Source: Sporosarcina beigongshangi (lineage in GTDB: Bacteria > Actinomycetota > Actinomycetes > Actinomycetales > Micrococcaceae). Taken from it: a DNA stretch of 64,000 nt. Location of the stretch: the NCBI RefSeq assembly GCF_016820535.1, contig NZ_JADHDY010000005.1:124001-188000 (forward strand). The letters are read 5' to 3'. The translations under genes were made by a program, and so were the position numbers. The notes beneath the pieces are model-generated. The model was not told where the DNA came from. It did not search any database and saw only the letters and a list, made by a program, of their open reading frames with translations. This document shows, piece by piece, positions 35,741 through 44,243 of this stretch. Position 1 is the first letter of the stretch. Each line of letters starts with the position of its first letter.

Positions 35741-35780
35741 CAATTTGTGCCCTTCTGGCGTGGGGGAAGGGCACAAATTG
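35741..35780. promoter_or_regulatory. 15-bp inverted repeat upstream of the acyl-CoA dehydrogenase
   Basis: CAATTTGTGCCCTTC (35741-35755) and GAAGGGCACAAATTG (35766-35780) pair perfectly around 10 bp. It lies 128 bp before the dehydrogenase start and 20 bp past the tRNA terminator. It could be an operator, or a second terminator for the tRNA transcript. Confidence 0.45.
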
Positions 35781-35799
35781 CCAGTTCGGCGGCACAAAA

Positions 35800-35845
35800 A
35801 AGCCGCAGGCCGGAAACCCTCGAAAGGGGTTCCGGCCTGCGGCTT
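35800..35845 (-). terminator. Intrinsic terminator of the CAT tRNA gene
   Basis: A 21-bp stem (35800-35820 with 35825-35845) with one mismatch and a 4-nt loop, followed on the minus strand by a run of T. It starts 7 nt past the tRNA 3' end, a textbook intrinsic terminator. Confidence 0.92.
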
Positions 35846-35851
35846 CACTCG

Positions 35852-35925
35852 TAGGGCCACTCGGACTTGAACCGAGGACCTTAGGATTATGAGTCCCGCG
35901 CTCTAACCAGCTGAGCTATGGCCCC
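35852..35925 (-). tRNA. tRNA with CAT anticodon, probably tRNA-Met
   Basis: 74 nt, GGGGCCATAGCTCAGCTGG at the 5' end, anticodon loop CTCATAA, T arm CTCGG-TTCAAGT-CCGAG. The acceptor stem closes with a G-U pair, and the first anticodon-stem pair is C-A. CCA is not encoded. It is not an initiator, because the three G-C pairs of the anticodon stem are missing. A CAT anticodon can also mark a lysidine-modified tRNA-Ile2, which I cannot exclude. Confidence 0.93.
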
Positions 35926-35996
35926 GTGCAGGGTGCCTCCGGGCGGAAAATCCGCACCTCCGGAAAAGCACTCCCACAATACTAATGGCAGTTTGC

Positions 35997-37202
35997 CTAA
36001 ACTGCGTGATCCTCGTAGCTCCCGCCACGGTACAGGTCCTCAAAGGCGTCCAGCGTCTTGGCCAAGCCGTGCCGGGCCACCATGGAGTGGCTCGCCGCAC
36101 CCATGGCTGCCCTTTCCTCACCGGGAAGGGTCATGATGGCGGTGATCTTGGCGGCCAGATCGTCACTGTCGTTGGGCTTGAACAGGTAACCGTTGACGCC
36201 GTCCTCCACGAGGTGCGGCAGGGCCATGGCGTTGGCCAGCACAACAGGGGTGGAGGCGCTCATGGCCTCAAGCGTGACAAGGGACTGCAGTTCTGCGGTG
36301 CCGGGCATCACGAAGAGGTCGGCCTTGAGGTAGACCTCGCGGAGCTCCTCGTCGCTGATGAGGCCGGTGAAGCTGACGCGCGAGGACAGGCCGAGCCTTT
36401 CGCTCTGTGCCTTCAGCGCGTTCTTCACCTCGCCGCCGCCCACCACCACGAGGTGCAGGTCAAGCTCGGCCGGCGTCTTCGCGATGGCGTCGATCAGGAC
36501 GTCAATGTGCTTTTCCTCCGCAAGCCGGCCAACAAACGCCACGGTGGGGTGTTCGTTGCGCGGCGCGACCTCGCCCTCGGCCAGTTCGTAGTTTCCGGCG
36601 TCAATGCCGTTGGACAACGGAAGCACCTTGCGCAGGAACGCGTGCTCGTGCATCGCCTTGGCCGCCAGCGGCGTGGGGGTGGTGACAACGTCGGCCCGGC
36701 TCATGACCTTGCCCATGTCGCGCCAGGAGACACGTCCAACGATATTCTTGAACCATTGGGGGAAGGGAAGGAACGGGTTCAGGTTTTCCGGCATGAAGTG
36801 GTTGGTGGCGATGATCCGGATGCCGCGGCGGGCAGCCTCGTACACCACGTGTTCGCCAATCATGTAGTGGCTCTGCACGTGCACCACGTCCGGCTTGATG
36901 ACGTCGAACAGCGCCGTGATGTCCTTCTTGATTTCCCACGGCAGGCAAATGCGGAAGTACTCATGCGTGGGCACCGGCCGGGACCTCAGGCGGTGGACGG
37001 TTGCCTCGGACCGCTGTTCAGTGAACATGGGGCCGCCATCATCTCGTCCGGCCATGACATGCACGTCGTGGCCCCTGGCGGTCATGCCCGTGGCCAACCG
37101 GAAGCAGAACTGGGCAGCCCCGTTGATGTGCGGCGGGTAGGTGTCGGCCGCGATCAAGATGGTAAGCGGTTTTTGGGCGCTTTCACCCGGGGTGGATGTC
37201 AC
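35997..37202 (-). CDS. Glycosyltransferase family 4 (mannosyltransferase-like)
   Basis: A 401-residue GT-B enzyme. The N-terminal domain opens with ILIAADTYPPHINGAAQFCF and has the HVQSHYMIGEH acceptor loop. The C-terminal domain has the donor-binding FVGRLAEEKHIDVLIDA and a conserved acidic EAMSAS segment. It resembles actinobacterial phosphatidylinositol-mannoside and GDP-mannose-dependent transferases, which would fit the CDP-alcohol phosphatidyltransferase gene 0.9 kb away. The acceptor is not known. It reads toward the tRNA gene and is separated by 41 bp from the upstream DMT gene. Confidence 0.88.
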   Translation of the reverse strand: MTSTPGESAQKPLTILIAADTYPPHINGAAQFCFRLATGMTARGHDVHVMAGRDDGGPMFTEQRSEATVHRLRSRPVPTHEYFRICLPWEIKKDITALFDVIKPDVVHVQSHYMIGEHVVYEAARRGIRIIATNHFMPENLNPFLPFPQWFKNIVGRVSWRDMGKVMSRADVVTTPTPLAAKAMHEHAFLRKVLPLSNGIDAGNYELAEGEVAPRNEHPTVAFVGRLAEEKHIDVLIDAIAKTPAELDLHLVVVGGGEVKNALKAQSERLGLSSRVSFTGLISDEELREVYLKADLFVMPGTAELQSLVTLEAMSASTPVVLANAMALPHLVEDGVNGYLFKPNDSDDLAAKITAIMTLPGEERAAMGAASHSMVARHGLAKTLDAFEDLYRGGSYEDHAV

Positions 37203-37243
37203 AGATTTAGCTCCTGGTTGCTTGGCCCCGCCTTGTGGCAGGC

Positions 37244-38146
37244 TTATTGCTTTCGTAGTTCCTTCTTTGCCGACCGACGCCGCTTGACCACGTCTGGGTG
37301 GTGCCTCGACAGCATGATCACACCAACGATAGCAAGGATCGCCGCGCCTGCCATGGCAATGGCCACGACCGGCGGGACATAGTCGCTCAGCTCACCAAGG
37401 ATGGTGATTCCAATGGCAATCCCCACTATGGGATCAATCACGGTCAGTCCGGCGATGACGAGGTCGGGAGGGCCGCTGGAATACGCGCTCTGCACAAACC
37501 AACTGCCCAGCCCCCCGGCCGCGGCAATGGCGATCACGGAGTACCACTGTACATTCAGCAGGTATTGCTTGTTCGGGTCAAAGATCTGCTGCGAGATGAT
37601 CCGGGTCAGCACCGCGACGAAGCCGAACAGCGTGCCGGCACCGACAATGTAGAAAAAGGACTTCAGCCGGTGCTTGAACAGCACCAGCGCACCGCCAAAG
37701 AAGACCACCACGATGGCCAGCAGGAGCACAACCGTCAGCTCCTCCTGCTGCGTCACGTGCGTGTTTTCGCTGACGACATTGACAGCCATGAGCACGAACA
37801 GTGCGCTGCCTGCCACGCAGGCCGAGATGGAAACAATCGTGGCACGGTTGAGCCTGATTCCCTGGTCACGGGAATTCACGATCGTGGTGATGACCAGGGC
37901 GATGGCACCGATGGGCTGGACCACGGTCAGCGTGCCCAGCGTCAGCGCCACAACATTCAACCCAGTGCCGATGCCCAGCAGCACCAGGCCGAAGACCCAG
38001 CGCGGGTTGGTCAGCAGCCGCAGGAATCCTGAACCGCCCAGGGCCAGCCCGCCCGTGTTGTTCTGGACGGCGCTGCCCTGGCGCTGGGCGCCGAACGCCA
38101 GGAAAAAGGCTCCCGCCACGGCACACAGCACGGCAAGCCACATCAT
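37244..38146 (-). CDS. DMT/EamA-type (NIPA-like) permease
   Basis: A 300-residue membrane protein with about 9-10 helices in the drug/metabolite-transporter layout. It starts MMWLAVLCAVAGAFFLAFGAQ and has internal repeats such as VQPIGAIALVIT and IDPIVGIAIGITILGE. The tail is basic (SRHHPDVVKRRRSAKK). The ATG at 38146 overlaps the stop of the upstream phosphatidyltransferase, so the two are coupled. The substrate is unknown, and related NIPA proteins move magnesium. Confidence 0.85.
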   Translation of the reverse strand: MMWLAVLCAVAGAFFLAFGAQRQGSAVQNNTGGLALGGSGFLRLLTNPRWVFGLVLLGIGTGLNVVALTLGTLTVVQPIGAIALVITTIVNSRDQGIRLNRATIVSISACVAGSALFVLMAVNVVSENTHVTQQEELTVVLLLAIVVVFFGGALVLFKHRLKSFFYIVGAGTLFGFVAVLTRIISQQIFDPNKQYLLNVQWYSVIAIAAAGGLGSWFVQSAYSSGPPDLVIAGLTVIDPIVGIAIGITILGELSDYVPPVVAIAMAGAAILAIVGVIMLSRHHPDVVKRRRSAKKELRKQ

Positions 38147-38760
38147 GGGCGACCCGCCTTGCCGTCGGCGGGAAAGTGCAGTGCCCGGTGCTTGGCCCGC
38201 ACCCGAATAAAGTATTGCGTGAAGGCGATGACATGCATGACCATGCCGGCGCCCAGGAACACCCAGGCCAGGACCTCTGTGAAGCCGGAGTCCAGGGCCT
38301 TGGCCAGCAGCAGCATGGGCGTGCCAACCATAAGTGCGGCGGTGCGCGTCTTGCCGAGCATGGTGACTTTCAGGCCGGCGTCGCCGCGGAACCAGTACAG
38401 CGTCACCGCCAGCAGGACGACGTCGGGAACCACCATGAGCAGCAGCAGCCACAACGGCAGGATCCCCGCCAGCACCAGGGTGACAATGACGGCGACGAGC
38501 GCCACCCGGTCGGCCAGCGGATCCAAGATGCGGCCCAGTTTGGAAGTCTGGTTCAGCATTCGGGCCACAAAGCCGTCGATCCAGTCGGTGCAGCCCATCA
38601 TGGCCAGCACAAAAACGCCCCACCCGTACTCGCCCTTGGCCAGGACCAGCCACACAAAAAGAGGCGTGCCCAGGAACCGAACGATCGTGATGACGTTGGG
38701 GATGGTGAAGACCGCATCGGATGGCGCACTCTGGCGCCGGGATGTATCAGTCATGGCCAT
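38143..38760 (-). CDS. CDP-alcohol phosphatidyltransferase family protein
   Basis: A 205-residue membrane enzyme with the family motif D-x2-DG-x2-AR-x8-G-x3-D-x3-D seen as DWIDGFVARMLNQTSKLGR followed by ILDPLADR. The six helices expected are present. It would transfer a phosphatidyl group from CDP-diacylglycerol to an alcohol such as glycerol 3-phosphate (PgsA) or inositol phosphate. Sequence alone does not settle which. It overlaps the DMT permease gene by 4 nt. Confidence 0.88.
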   Translation of the reverse strand: MAMTDTSRRQSAPSDAVFTIPNVITIVRFLGTPLFVWLVLAKGEYGWGVFVLAMMGCTDWIDGFVARMLNQTSKLGRILDPLADRVALVAVIVTLVLAGILPLWLLLLMVVPDVVLLAVTLYWFRGDAGLKVTMLGKTRTAALMVGTPMLLLAKALDSGFTEVLAWVFLGAGMVMHVIAFTQYFIRVRAKHRALHFPADGKAGRP

Positions 38761-38841
38761 CGCCTCCCCTCGTGGTTGCCGCTCTGGCCGGTTGTCCGGC
38801 GGACGGTGCCGTGCGACTCCGCCCGTCCATGCTGGAAAAGG

Positions 38842-39702
38842 TTATTTCCTTGTCAACTTTCGCAGCAGAACAGCGCAAACGGCGGCCGACACGGCCAGTA
38901 CGGCCAACGGCTTCCACCGTTCCCTGACCACCTCAGTTGCCTGGCCGGCCAGCTCGCGGCCGTGTTCGACGGCGTCACCGGCCACCGCTGTGGCCCTCTG
39001 TCGTGTCTTGGCCACGGCCGTGTCGATGACATACCCGGCCTGCTTCTTGATGTCCGCTTCCTCCACGAGTTCCTCGCGCAGGTCCAGGAGGTGCGTGCGC
39101 CGTGCGTCGGTGCGCTTGATGAGTTCCTCGGCACTGGCCTTGGGGCCCTGCTCGGCGGCCTTGGCGGCCCGCTCCGCCTCGGCGGCGGCCTTCTCATGTT
39201 TGGCCTGGGCCGCGCGGGCCTTCTTTTCCTCGCGGGTCAGTTCCGGCGCTACCAGGGTGGCCGGGTCAAAGTCGCGGCCTTGGCGCGCAATGCCAAGGTC
39301 ATGGCGGATGCCGCGCCAGGCCTGTTCGGGCATGATCGGCATGATCGCCTTGGACTTGCGCACCGCAACGAGTCCGCTGACGGCGATGACCAGCAGCAGC
39401 GCGGCGGACACCAGCAGCGCCGAGAGCCACAGCGGCAGTACGGTGGCAAGGCCCGCAATGCCGGCCACGGTGAGGGCGATGACCAGCAGCACCAGGAAAA
39501 CGACGGCAATTCCGCCGGAGACGGCGATTCCGCGCAGGCGGGACTTCTTGTCGGCAAGTTCAAGCTTGGCCAGTTCAACTTCATCGTTGATCTGGCGCGG
39601 GACCAGGCGCACGGCCGTCCGCAGTGCACCTACCAGCGTTGAGCCGCCGTCCGTCCGGGTTTCCTCCGCTGCGACATGCACGTCCGTTTGCATATCCGTC
39701 AC
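38842..39702 (-). CDS. Holin-X (putative phage-holin-family) membrane protein with DUF3618-like tail
   Basis: A 286-residue protein. Near the N-terminus is a Holin-X-type domain with two membrane helices (GGIAVVFLVLLVIALTVAG and WLSALLVSAALLLVIAVSG). A long charged Ala/Glu/Lys-rich helical region follows (about 150-200), and the C-terminal part resembles DUF3618 with a last helix (LAVLAVSAAVCAVLL). These are ordinary chromosomal proteins in actinobacteria despite the family name. The start is uncertain: GTG at 39702 has GAAGG 8-9 nt upstream, and ATG at 39693 or 39717 are alternatives. Confidence 0.78.
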   Translation of the reverse strand: MTDMQTDVHVAAEETRTDGGSTLVGALRTAVRLVPRQINDEVELAKLELADKKSRLRGIAVSGGIAVVFLVLLVIALTVAGIAGLATVLPLWLSALLVSAALLLVIAVSGLVAVRKSKAIMPIMPEQAWRGIRHDLGIARQGRDFDPATLVAPELTREEKKARAAQAKHEKAAAEAERAAKAAEQGPKASAEELIKRTDARRTHLLDLREELVEEADIKKQAGYVIDTAVAKTRQRATAVAGDAVEHGRELAGQATEVVRERWKPLAVLAVSAAVCAVLLRKLTRK

Positions 39703-40013
39703 TGGGACCGCCTTCATAGAGAGGGTCCGTGCCACTTGTTGGCCAAGGAATGCACGAACCCGAAATCTTTGCCACACCCGTCTGAGGGACATGGCCGTAT
39801 GGTCAAAATTACCATCCATCGGCTCGGGCACGCGCTGCGCCAAGCCGTTGAATTGTTGCGGAATAGTCACGGTGCCGGACCCACGGGCCGTTCCTGTGAA
39901 GCGAAACACATGAGCCGCCGTCGGGCATGGCTTGCACATACCATAAACTCTGGACACATCTGCTTCGACAGTTTTTCACGACCGCGCGCCACAACCCTTC
40001 GAGGAATCCTTAC
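39703..40013. other. Divergent gap before the MFS gene
   Basis: 311 bp between the minus-strand Holin-X-type gene and the plus-strand MFS gene. It contains the promoters of both. The frame of the minus-strand gene stays open through most of it, but there is no ribosome site farther upstream and no recognisable protein sequence. Confidence 0.5.
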
Positions 40014-41234
40014 TTGACCACCACCAGCCACCCCGGGGACGCACTGTCACGCCGGCAAAAACTCATCTATGTCCTGGTGCTGGGGCTCCTGACAGCCCTT
40101 GGCCCCTTCACGATTGACCTGTACCTGCCCGCCTTCCCCGTGATTGGCGACGAACTCGGTGTCAGTGCCACAGCAGTGCAGCTGACCCTGACCGCAACCA
40201 CGATCGGATTCGCTGCCGGGCAGTTGGTGGTTGGCCCGTTCAGCGACAAGTTTGGCCGGCGGATGCCGCTCATCCTCGCCACGGCGCTGCACGTTGGCGC
40301 GTCGGTGGGTGCGGCGCTGTCCACGGACATCACCATGCTGGGCGTGTTCCGTGTCCTGCAGGGCATAGGCGCGGCAGGCGGCGGTGTGGTGGCAATGGCC
40401 ATGGTGCGTGACCTCTTCGGCGGCTACCAGCTGGTGCGCATGCTCTCGCGCATGGCCTTGGTCAACGGCATGGCGCCGATCCTGGCACCCGTGATCGGCT
40501 CGCAGCTGCTGGGCATCATGGACTGGCCCGGCATCTTCTGGTTCCTGGCCGCCTACGGCGCGCTGGTGGTGGTGGCCACGTTCTTGTTCATCGTGGAGAC
40601 GCTGCCACCCTCCAGGCGCACGTCCGACGGCGTCAGCGTCGGCCAACGCTACAAGGCGGTCTTCAGCGACAGGATCTTTGTCGGCACCTTGTTTGTGGGC
40701 GGTTTCAACTTTGCTGCCCTGTTCACCTATCTCTCCGCCTCCACATTCCTGTTCCAGAACACCTTCGGATTCACGCCGCAGCAGTACGGCTACCTCTTTG
40801 CAGCAAACTCTCTCGGCGTGGTGGCCGGCGTGCAGATCGCCTCGCGGATCATGCGCCACACGGGCCCCCAGTGGGTCATTGCCGGCGCCACGGCCGCCCA
40901 GGTCATTGCCGCCGCGGCCATGGTGGTATGCGACCAGTTGGGGCTTGGCCTCTGGGGTGTCATGGTGCCGCTGTGGTTCTTCATCTGCGCCACCGGCTTC
41001 ATGTTCCCCTCCGTGCAGGTCATGGGCCTGGCCCGCAACGGCAGCCAGGCCGGCACGGCAGCATCGCTGCTTGGTGCGACCACCTTCGGCTTCGCCGGCA
41101 TCATCACCCCGGTGGTGGGCTTCATCGGCGTCACCACGGCGACTCCCATGGCGTTGATCATGGGCTGCTGCACCGTACTGGCCATGGCGGCCCTGTGGCT
41201 CATCGTGCGGCCGCGGACGGTGCCCGCCATCTAG
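40014..41234 (+). CDS. MFS multidrug exporter, Bcr/CflA family
   Basis: A 406-residue drug:proton antiporter with 12 helices. The Bcr/CflA marks are ALGPFTIDLYLPAFP in helix 1, GPFSDKFGRRMPL in the loop between helices 2 and 3, and RVLQGIGAAGG in helix 4. The start is most likely a TTG at 40014, which has GAGGAA 8 nt upstream and gives the usual short cytoplasmic tail. The frame is open further upstream but without a ribosome site. It ends just before a hairpin and two tRNA genes on the other strand. Confidence 0.88.
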   Translation: MTTTSHPGDALSRRQKLIYVLVLGLLTALGPFTIDLYLPAFPVIGDELGVSATAVQLTLTATTIGFAAGQLVVGPFSDKFGRRMPLILATALHVGASVGAALSTDITMLGVFRVLQGIGAAGGGVVAMAMVRDLFGGYQLVRMLSRMALVNGMAPILAPVIGSQLLGIMDWPGIFWFLAAYGALVVVATFLFIVETLPPSRRTSDGVSVGQRYKAVFSDRIFVGTLFVGGFNFAALFTYLSASTFLFQNTFGFTPQQYGYLFAANSLGVVAGVQIASRIMRHTGPQWVIAGATAAQVIAAAAMVVCDQLGLGLWGVMVPLWFFICATGFMFPSVQVMGLARNGSQAGTAASLLGATTFGFAGIITPVVGFIGVTTATPMALIMGCCTVLAMAALWLIVRPRTVPAI

Positions 41235-41239
41235 ACGCA

Positions 41240-41279
41240 CACCGGTGCTGCCGCGGGTTGCTCCGCGCCAGCACCGGTG
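41240..41279 (+). terminator. Hairpin after the MFS gene
   Basis: Arms CACCGGTGCTG (41240-41250) and CAGCACCGGTG (41269-41279) around an 18-nt loop, 5 nt past the stop. It is not followed by a T-run, and a stronger hairpin lies 56 bp further on. Confidence 0.6.
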
Positions 41280-41334
41280 CGCAGGATCGGGTGCCAACCC
41301 AAGAAGCGTCACGCACAGGCAACCCCGAATGCAC

Positions 41335-41367
41335 AAAAGGGCCCCGCACTGAGTGCGGGGCCCTTTT
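41335..41367. terminator. Bidirectional terminator between MFS gene and tRNA-Asn
   Basis: A near-perfect stem AAAAGGGCCCCGCACT / AGTGCGGGGCCCTTTT (41335-41350 with 41352-41367). With A4 before and T4 after the GC-rich core it works as an intrinsic terminator on both strands, ending the MFS transcript and the first tRNA-Asn transcript. Confidence 0.9.
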
Positions 41368-41377
41368 CGTTGAAAAG

Positions 41378-41450
41378 CTCCCCCACCTGGACTTGAACCA
41401 GGAACCTTTCGATTAACAGTCGAACGCTCTGCCAATTGAGCTATAGGGGA
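41378..41450 (-). tRNA. tRNA-Asn (GTT), copy 1
   Basis: 73 nt with acceptor stem TCCCCTA/TGGGGGA, anticodon loop CTGTTAA and T arm CCTGG-TTCAAGT-CCAGG, discriminator G. CCA is not encoded. It is identical to the copy at 41573-41645. Confidence 0.97.
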
Positions 41451-41524
41451 ATGAAGCAAGTAAATCTTAGCAGCAATTTACGGACAAAATCAAAACCGAT
41501 CATTTCTGCACACGAGAAACAATA

Positions 41525-41561
41525 ATTGCCTGACGGTTTCACAGCGAAACCGTCAGGCAAT
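41525..41561 (-). terminator. Terminator of tRNA-Asn copy 2
   Basis: A 16-bp perfect stem (41525-41540 with 41546-41561) with a 5-nt loop, followed on the minus strand by a T-rich tract. It lies 11 bp past the 3' end of the second tRNA-Asn, so the two copies are probably transcribed separately. Confidence 0.88.
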
Positions 41562-41572
41562 ATTGCCGTTGG

Positions 41573-41645
41573 CTCCCCCACCTGGACTTGAACCAGGAAC
41601 CTTTCGATTAACAGTCGAACGCTCTGCCAATTGAGCTATAGGGGA
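41573..41645 (-). tRNA. tRNA-Asn (GTT), copy 2
   Basis: Identical in sequence to copy 1 over all 73 nt. It lies 62 bp past the dnaG stop on the same strand. Flanking DNA differs from that of copy 1, apart from both having their own terminator. Confidence 0.97.
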
Positions 41646-41707
41646 TCGTGCAGGAACAACAATAACAAACGGTGGGCCAGTTGTGAAATCGGGCCAACGC
41701 TCCCCTG

Positions 41708-43666
41708 TCAGCCGTCTCCGCGGAGCTGCCTGCGGGCCACTTCCAGCTCCATCAGCTCGCGCTGCAACAGCTGGTATCCCGCGGGATCCACGGCCGGATC
41801 CATGCGTTGGAGGGCCCCCAGGCGCTCTTCCTTTAGCCGTGTGATTTGCAACTCAAACAGCCGGCGGAGGATGTCTCGGCAGTACCTGGCGAGAGTCTCC
41901 TCGCCCGTTGCCGGCAGGGGGCTGAGCGCGAGTTCGGCAACCAGCGAGCCCAGCTCCGGGGGCACATTCTCCCGCACCGACTCCAGCCACTGCGACGACG
42001 CCGCCTGCGACTGCCCCGCCACCCCGATCGCCTGCTGCACAGCCTTGTAGGCAGGAACCACAAACTCTGTGGCGGCAAAGTGCTGCCAGTTGCCGGGCGT
42101 CAGGAACCCCGGCTGCTGCAGCACCACCTCCAGTGCCTCCCGTTCCATGCGTCCCTGGGGGTCGCGCGGATCCGGACGCGCCATGACGGCAACGGCGGGG
42201 GCGGCAGTCTCCTGTGCCCCCTGTGCGGAACCCGCCTGGCCGTGTGCCTGCTGTCCATGGGCCTGCGCCTGGCCATGCCCGACGGCGGCCCCCGCCTGGG
42301 TGCGCCCGGCACCCCTGCTTTCGGGCGCGGTGTGCAGGCGGCGCTCGGCATTCTTGACGGCGCGCAGCACCTCGTTGGGGTCGGCGAGGCCCAGCCAGCC
42401 GGCCAGTTCCTGGCTGTACCCCATCCGGGTGGAACCGTCGCGGATGGCGGCCACCACGGGTGCGGAGGCGCGCAGGCCGCTCACCCGCCCCTCCACGGTG
42501 CTGAGGTCAAACTTGGCCAGCGTGGATCGGATGGCGAATTCAAACAGCGGGCGCCGGGACCGGATCAAGGCATGGACTGCTTCATCGCCCTTGGTCTGGC
42601 GCAGTTCGCAGGGATCTGCCCCGGTTGGCTCCACGGCCACGTAGGTCTGGGCGGTGAAGCGCTGGTCTTCGTCGAAGGCCTTCAGCGCCGCCTTCTGGCC
42701 GGCGGCGTCTCCGTCAAAAGTGAAGACCACTTCGCCGCCGGTGCCGTCGTCGGAAAGGAGGCGGCGGGAGACCTTGATGTGGTCGGCGCCAAATGCCGTG
42801 CCGCAGGTGGCCACCGCGGTGTCCACACCCGCGAGGTGGCAGGCCATGACGTCTGTGTACCCCTCCACCACGACAAGCTGGCGCTTTGAGGCAATGCTCT
42901 TCTTGGCCAGGTCGATCCCGTACAGCACCTGGGATTTCTTGTAGAGCACCGTTTCCGGAGTGTTGAGGTACTTGGGGCCCTGGTCGTCATCAAAGAGCCT
43001 GCGTGCACCAAAGCCAACGGTATCCCCGGCAATGTCGCGAATGGGCCAGATGAGGCGGCCGCGGAAGCGGTCGTAAATTCCGCGCTGCCCTTCCGAGAAC
43101 ATGCCGGTCAATTTCAATTCCTCATGGCTGAATCCCTTGCCCGTGAGGTGTTTGAGCAGCGCGTCCCAGCCTTGCGGGGCAAAGCCCACGCCAAAGTGTT
43201 CGGCAGCGTCCCGGTCAAACCCGCGTTCGGACAGGAACTGGCGCCCGGCCGCTGCCGCAGGGGTGAGCAGCTGCTCACGGAAAAACTCCCCGGCTATCTT
43301 GTGCGCGTCCAGCAGGCGCTGGCGGCGGCCGATGTCCTCACGGCGCGGTCCCGTGCCGCCGTCCTCGTAACGCAGTTCATAGCCAATGCGCCCCGCCAGC
43401 TTTTCCACGGCCTCGGAAAAGGAAATATGGTCCATTTTTTGGATGAAGGAAATAACGTCGCCGCTTTCCTGGCACCCAAAACAATGGAAATATCCCATTT
43501 GCGGACGCACATGAAATGACGGACTGCGTTCATCATGAAAAGGACAAAGGCCCTTGAACGAACCAATTCCCGCAGATTTTAATGTGACGTAGGCATCAAC
43601 AATTTCCTTGAGGTCGGTGCGGGTGCGCACCTCATCAATGTCTTCACGTCTAATCAACCCAGCCAC
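41708..43666 (-). CDS. dnaG: DNA primase
   Basis: A 652-residue primase that makes RNA primers at the replication fork. The N-terminal CHC2 zinc finger is seen as GLCPFHDERSPSFH and FHCFGCQESGD. The catalytic core has the TOPRIM motif VVEGYTDVMA near residue 262 and the metal acidic cluster TFDGDAAG. The C-terminal helicase-binding domain follows after an unusual Gln/His/Gly/Ala-rich linker (about residues 450-485, built from variations of GQAQAHGQQAHGQ). It is close to dgt, as in many actinobacteria. Confidence 0.97.
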   Translation of the reverse strand: MAGLIRREDIDEVRTRTDLKEIVDAYVTLKSAGIGSFKGLCPFHDERSPSFHVRPQMGYFHCFGCQESGDVISFIQKMDHISFSEAVEKLAGRIGYELRYEDGGTGPRREDIGRRQRLLDAHKIAGEFFREQLLTPAAAAGRQFLSERGFDRDAAEHFGVGFAPQGWDALLKHLTGKGFSHEELKLTGMFSEGQRGIYDRFRGRLIWPIRDIAGDTVGFGARRLFDDDQGPKYLNTPETVLYKKSQVLYGIDLAKKSIASKRQLVVVEGYTDVMACHLAGVDTAVATCGTAFGADHIKVSRRLLSDDGTGGEVVFTFDGDAAGQKAALKAFDEDQRFTAQTYVAVEPTGADPCELRQTKGDEAVHALIRSRRPLFEFAIRSTLAKFDLSTVEGRVSGLRASAPVVAAIRDGSTRMGYSQELAGWLGLADPNEVLRAVKNAERRLHTAPESRGAGRTQAGAAVGHGQAQAHGQQAHGQAGSAQGAQETAAPAVAVMARPDPRDPQGRMEREALEVVLQQPGFLTPGNWQHFAATEFVVPAYKAVQQAIGVAGQSQAASSQWLESVRENVPPELGSLVAELALSPLPATGEETLARYCRDILRRLFELQITRLKEERLGALQRMDPAVDPAGYQLLQRELMELEVARRQLRGDG

Positions 43667-43818
43667 AGGGTCAGTTTACGTCAGTTGCTGCGGCTTCGAG
43701 GCCGGTCCGGGACCGGCTGTGGACAACCCAGTGACGTCCCGAACCATCTGCCACGCGGCGCCCGGCCCGCGGCCGCCATCCATGGCGCGATTCCTCGCAC
43801 GGTGGTAATCTCTGCGGC

Positions 43819-44196
43819 ATGATCGGCCGCCTGCACCACCTGGTGATCGACGCCCCGGACCCGCAGGCCCTGGCGGCGTTTTATGCAAATCTGCTGGGCC
43901 AGCCGGTGAGCTACTCCTCGGACGACTTTGTGGTGGTGTCCGCCGATTCGCACAGTTCCGGTCTCGCCTTCCAGCGCGCCGTGGACTTCCAAGCACCCCG
44001 TTGGCCCGACCCTGCACACCCCCAGCAGATGCACCTGGACGTGATGGTCGACAATGTCGAAACCGCCCATGGACGCGTCCTGGCCCTGGGAGCCTCACGG
44101 TTGGGCGGCCCCGGCTCCCATGTCTACGCGGATCCGGCCGGCCACCCGTTCTGCCTCATTCCCCGGCCGGACTGGGCGGCACCCGTCGAGCCGTGA
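43819..44196 (+). CDS. VOC family (glyoxalase-like) protein
   Basis: A 125-residue protein with two beta-alpha-beta-beta-beta modules of the vicinal oxygen chelate fold. It starts LHHLVIDAPDPQALAAFYANLLG, where the first His is the likely metal ligand. It also has the HLDVMVDNVETAHGRVLALGA segment, with a second His, and ends with YADPAGHPFCLI. The reaction is unknown, and family members include dioxygenases, lyases and drug-binding proteins. It is a single gene between dnaG and the end of dgt. Confidence 0.87.
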   Translation: MIGRLHHLVIDAPDPQALAAFYANLLGQPVSYSSDDFVVVSADSHSSGLAFQRAVDFQAPRWPDPAHPQQMHLDVMVDNVETAHGRVLALGASRLGGPGSHVYADPAGHPFCLIPRPDWAAPVEP

Positions 44197-44243
44197 AGGA
44201 CGCCGCAGGGATCGGTCTCCCCGCACTGTCCGCCGCGGGGTCG

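Noticed and set aside
35852-35925. Initiator tRNA-Met
   Set aside because: The three consecutive G-C pairs of the initiator anticodon stem and the 1-72 mismatch of initiators are absent.
38842-39702. Prophage remnant (holin)
   Set aside because: The Holin-X family name is misleading. The gene is in a housekeeping setting and no other phage gene is present.
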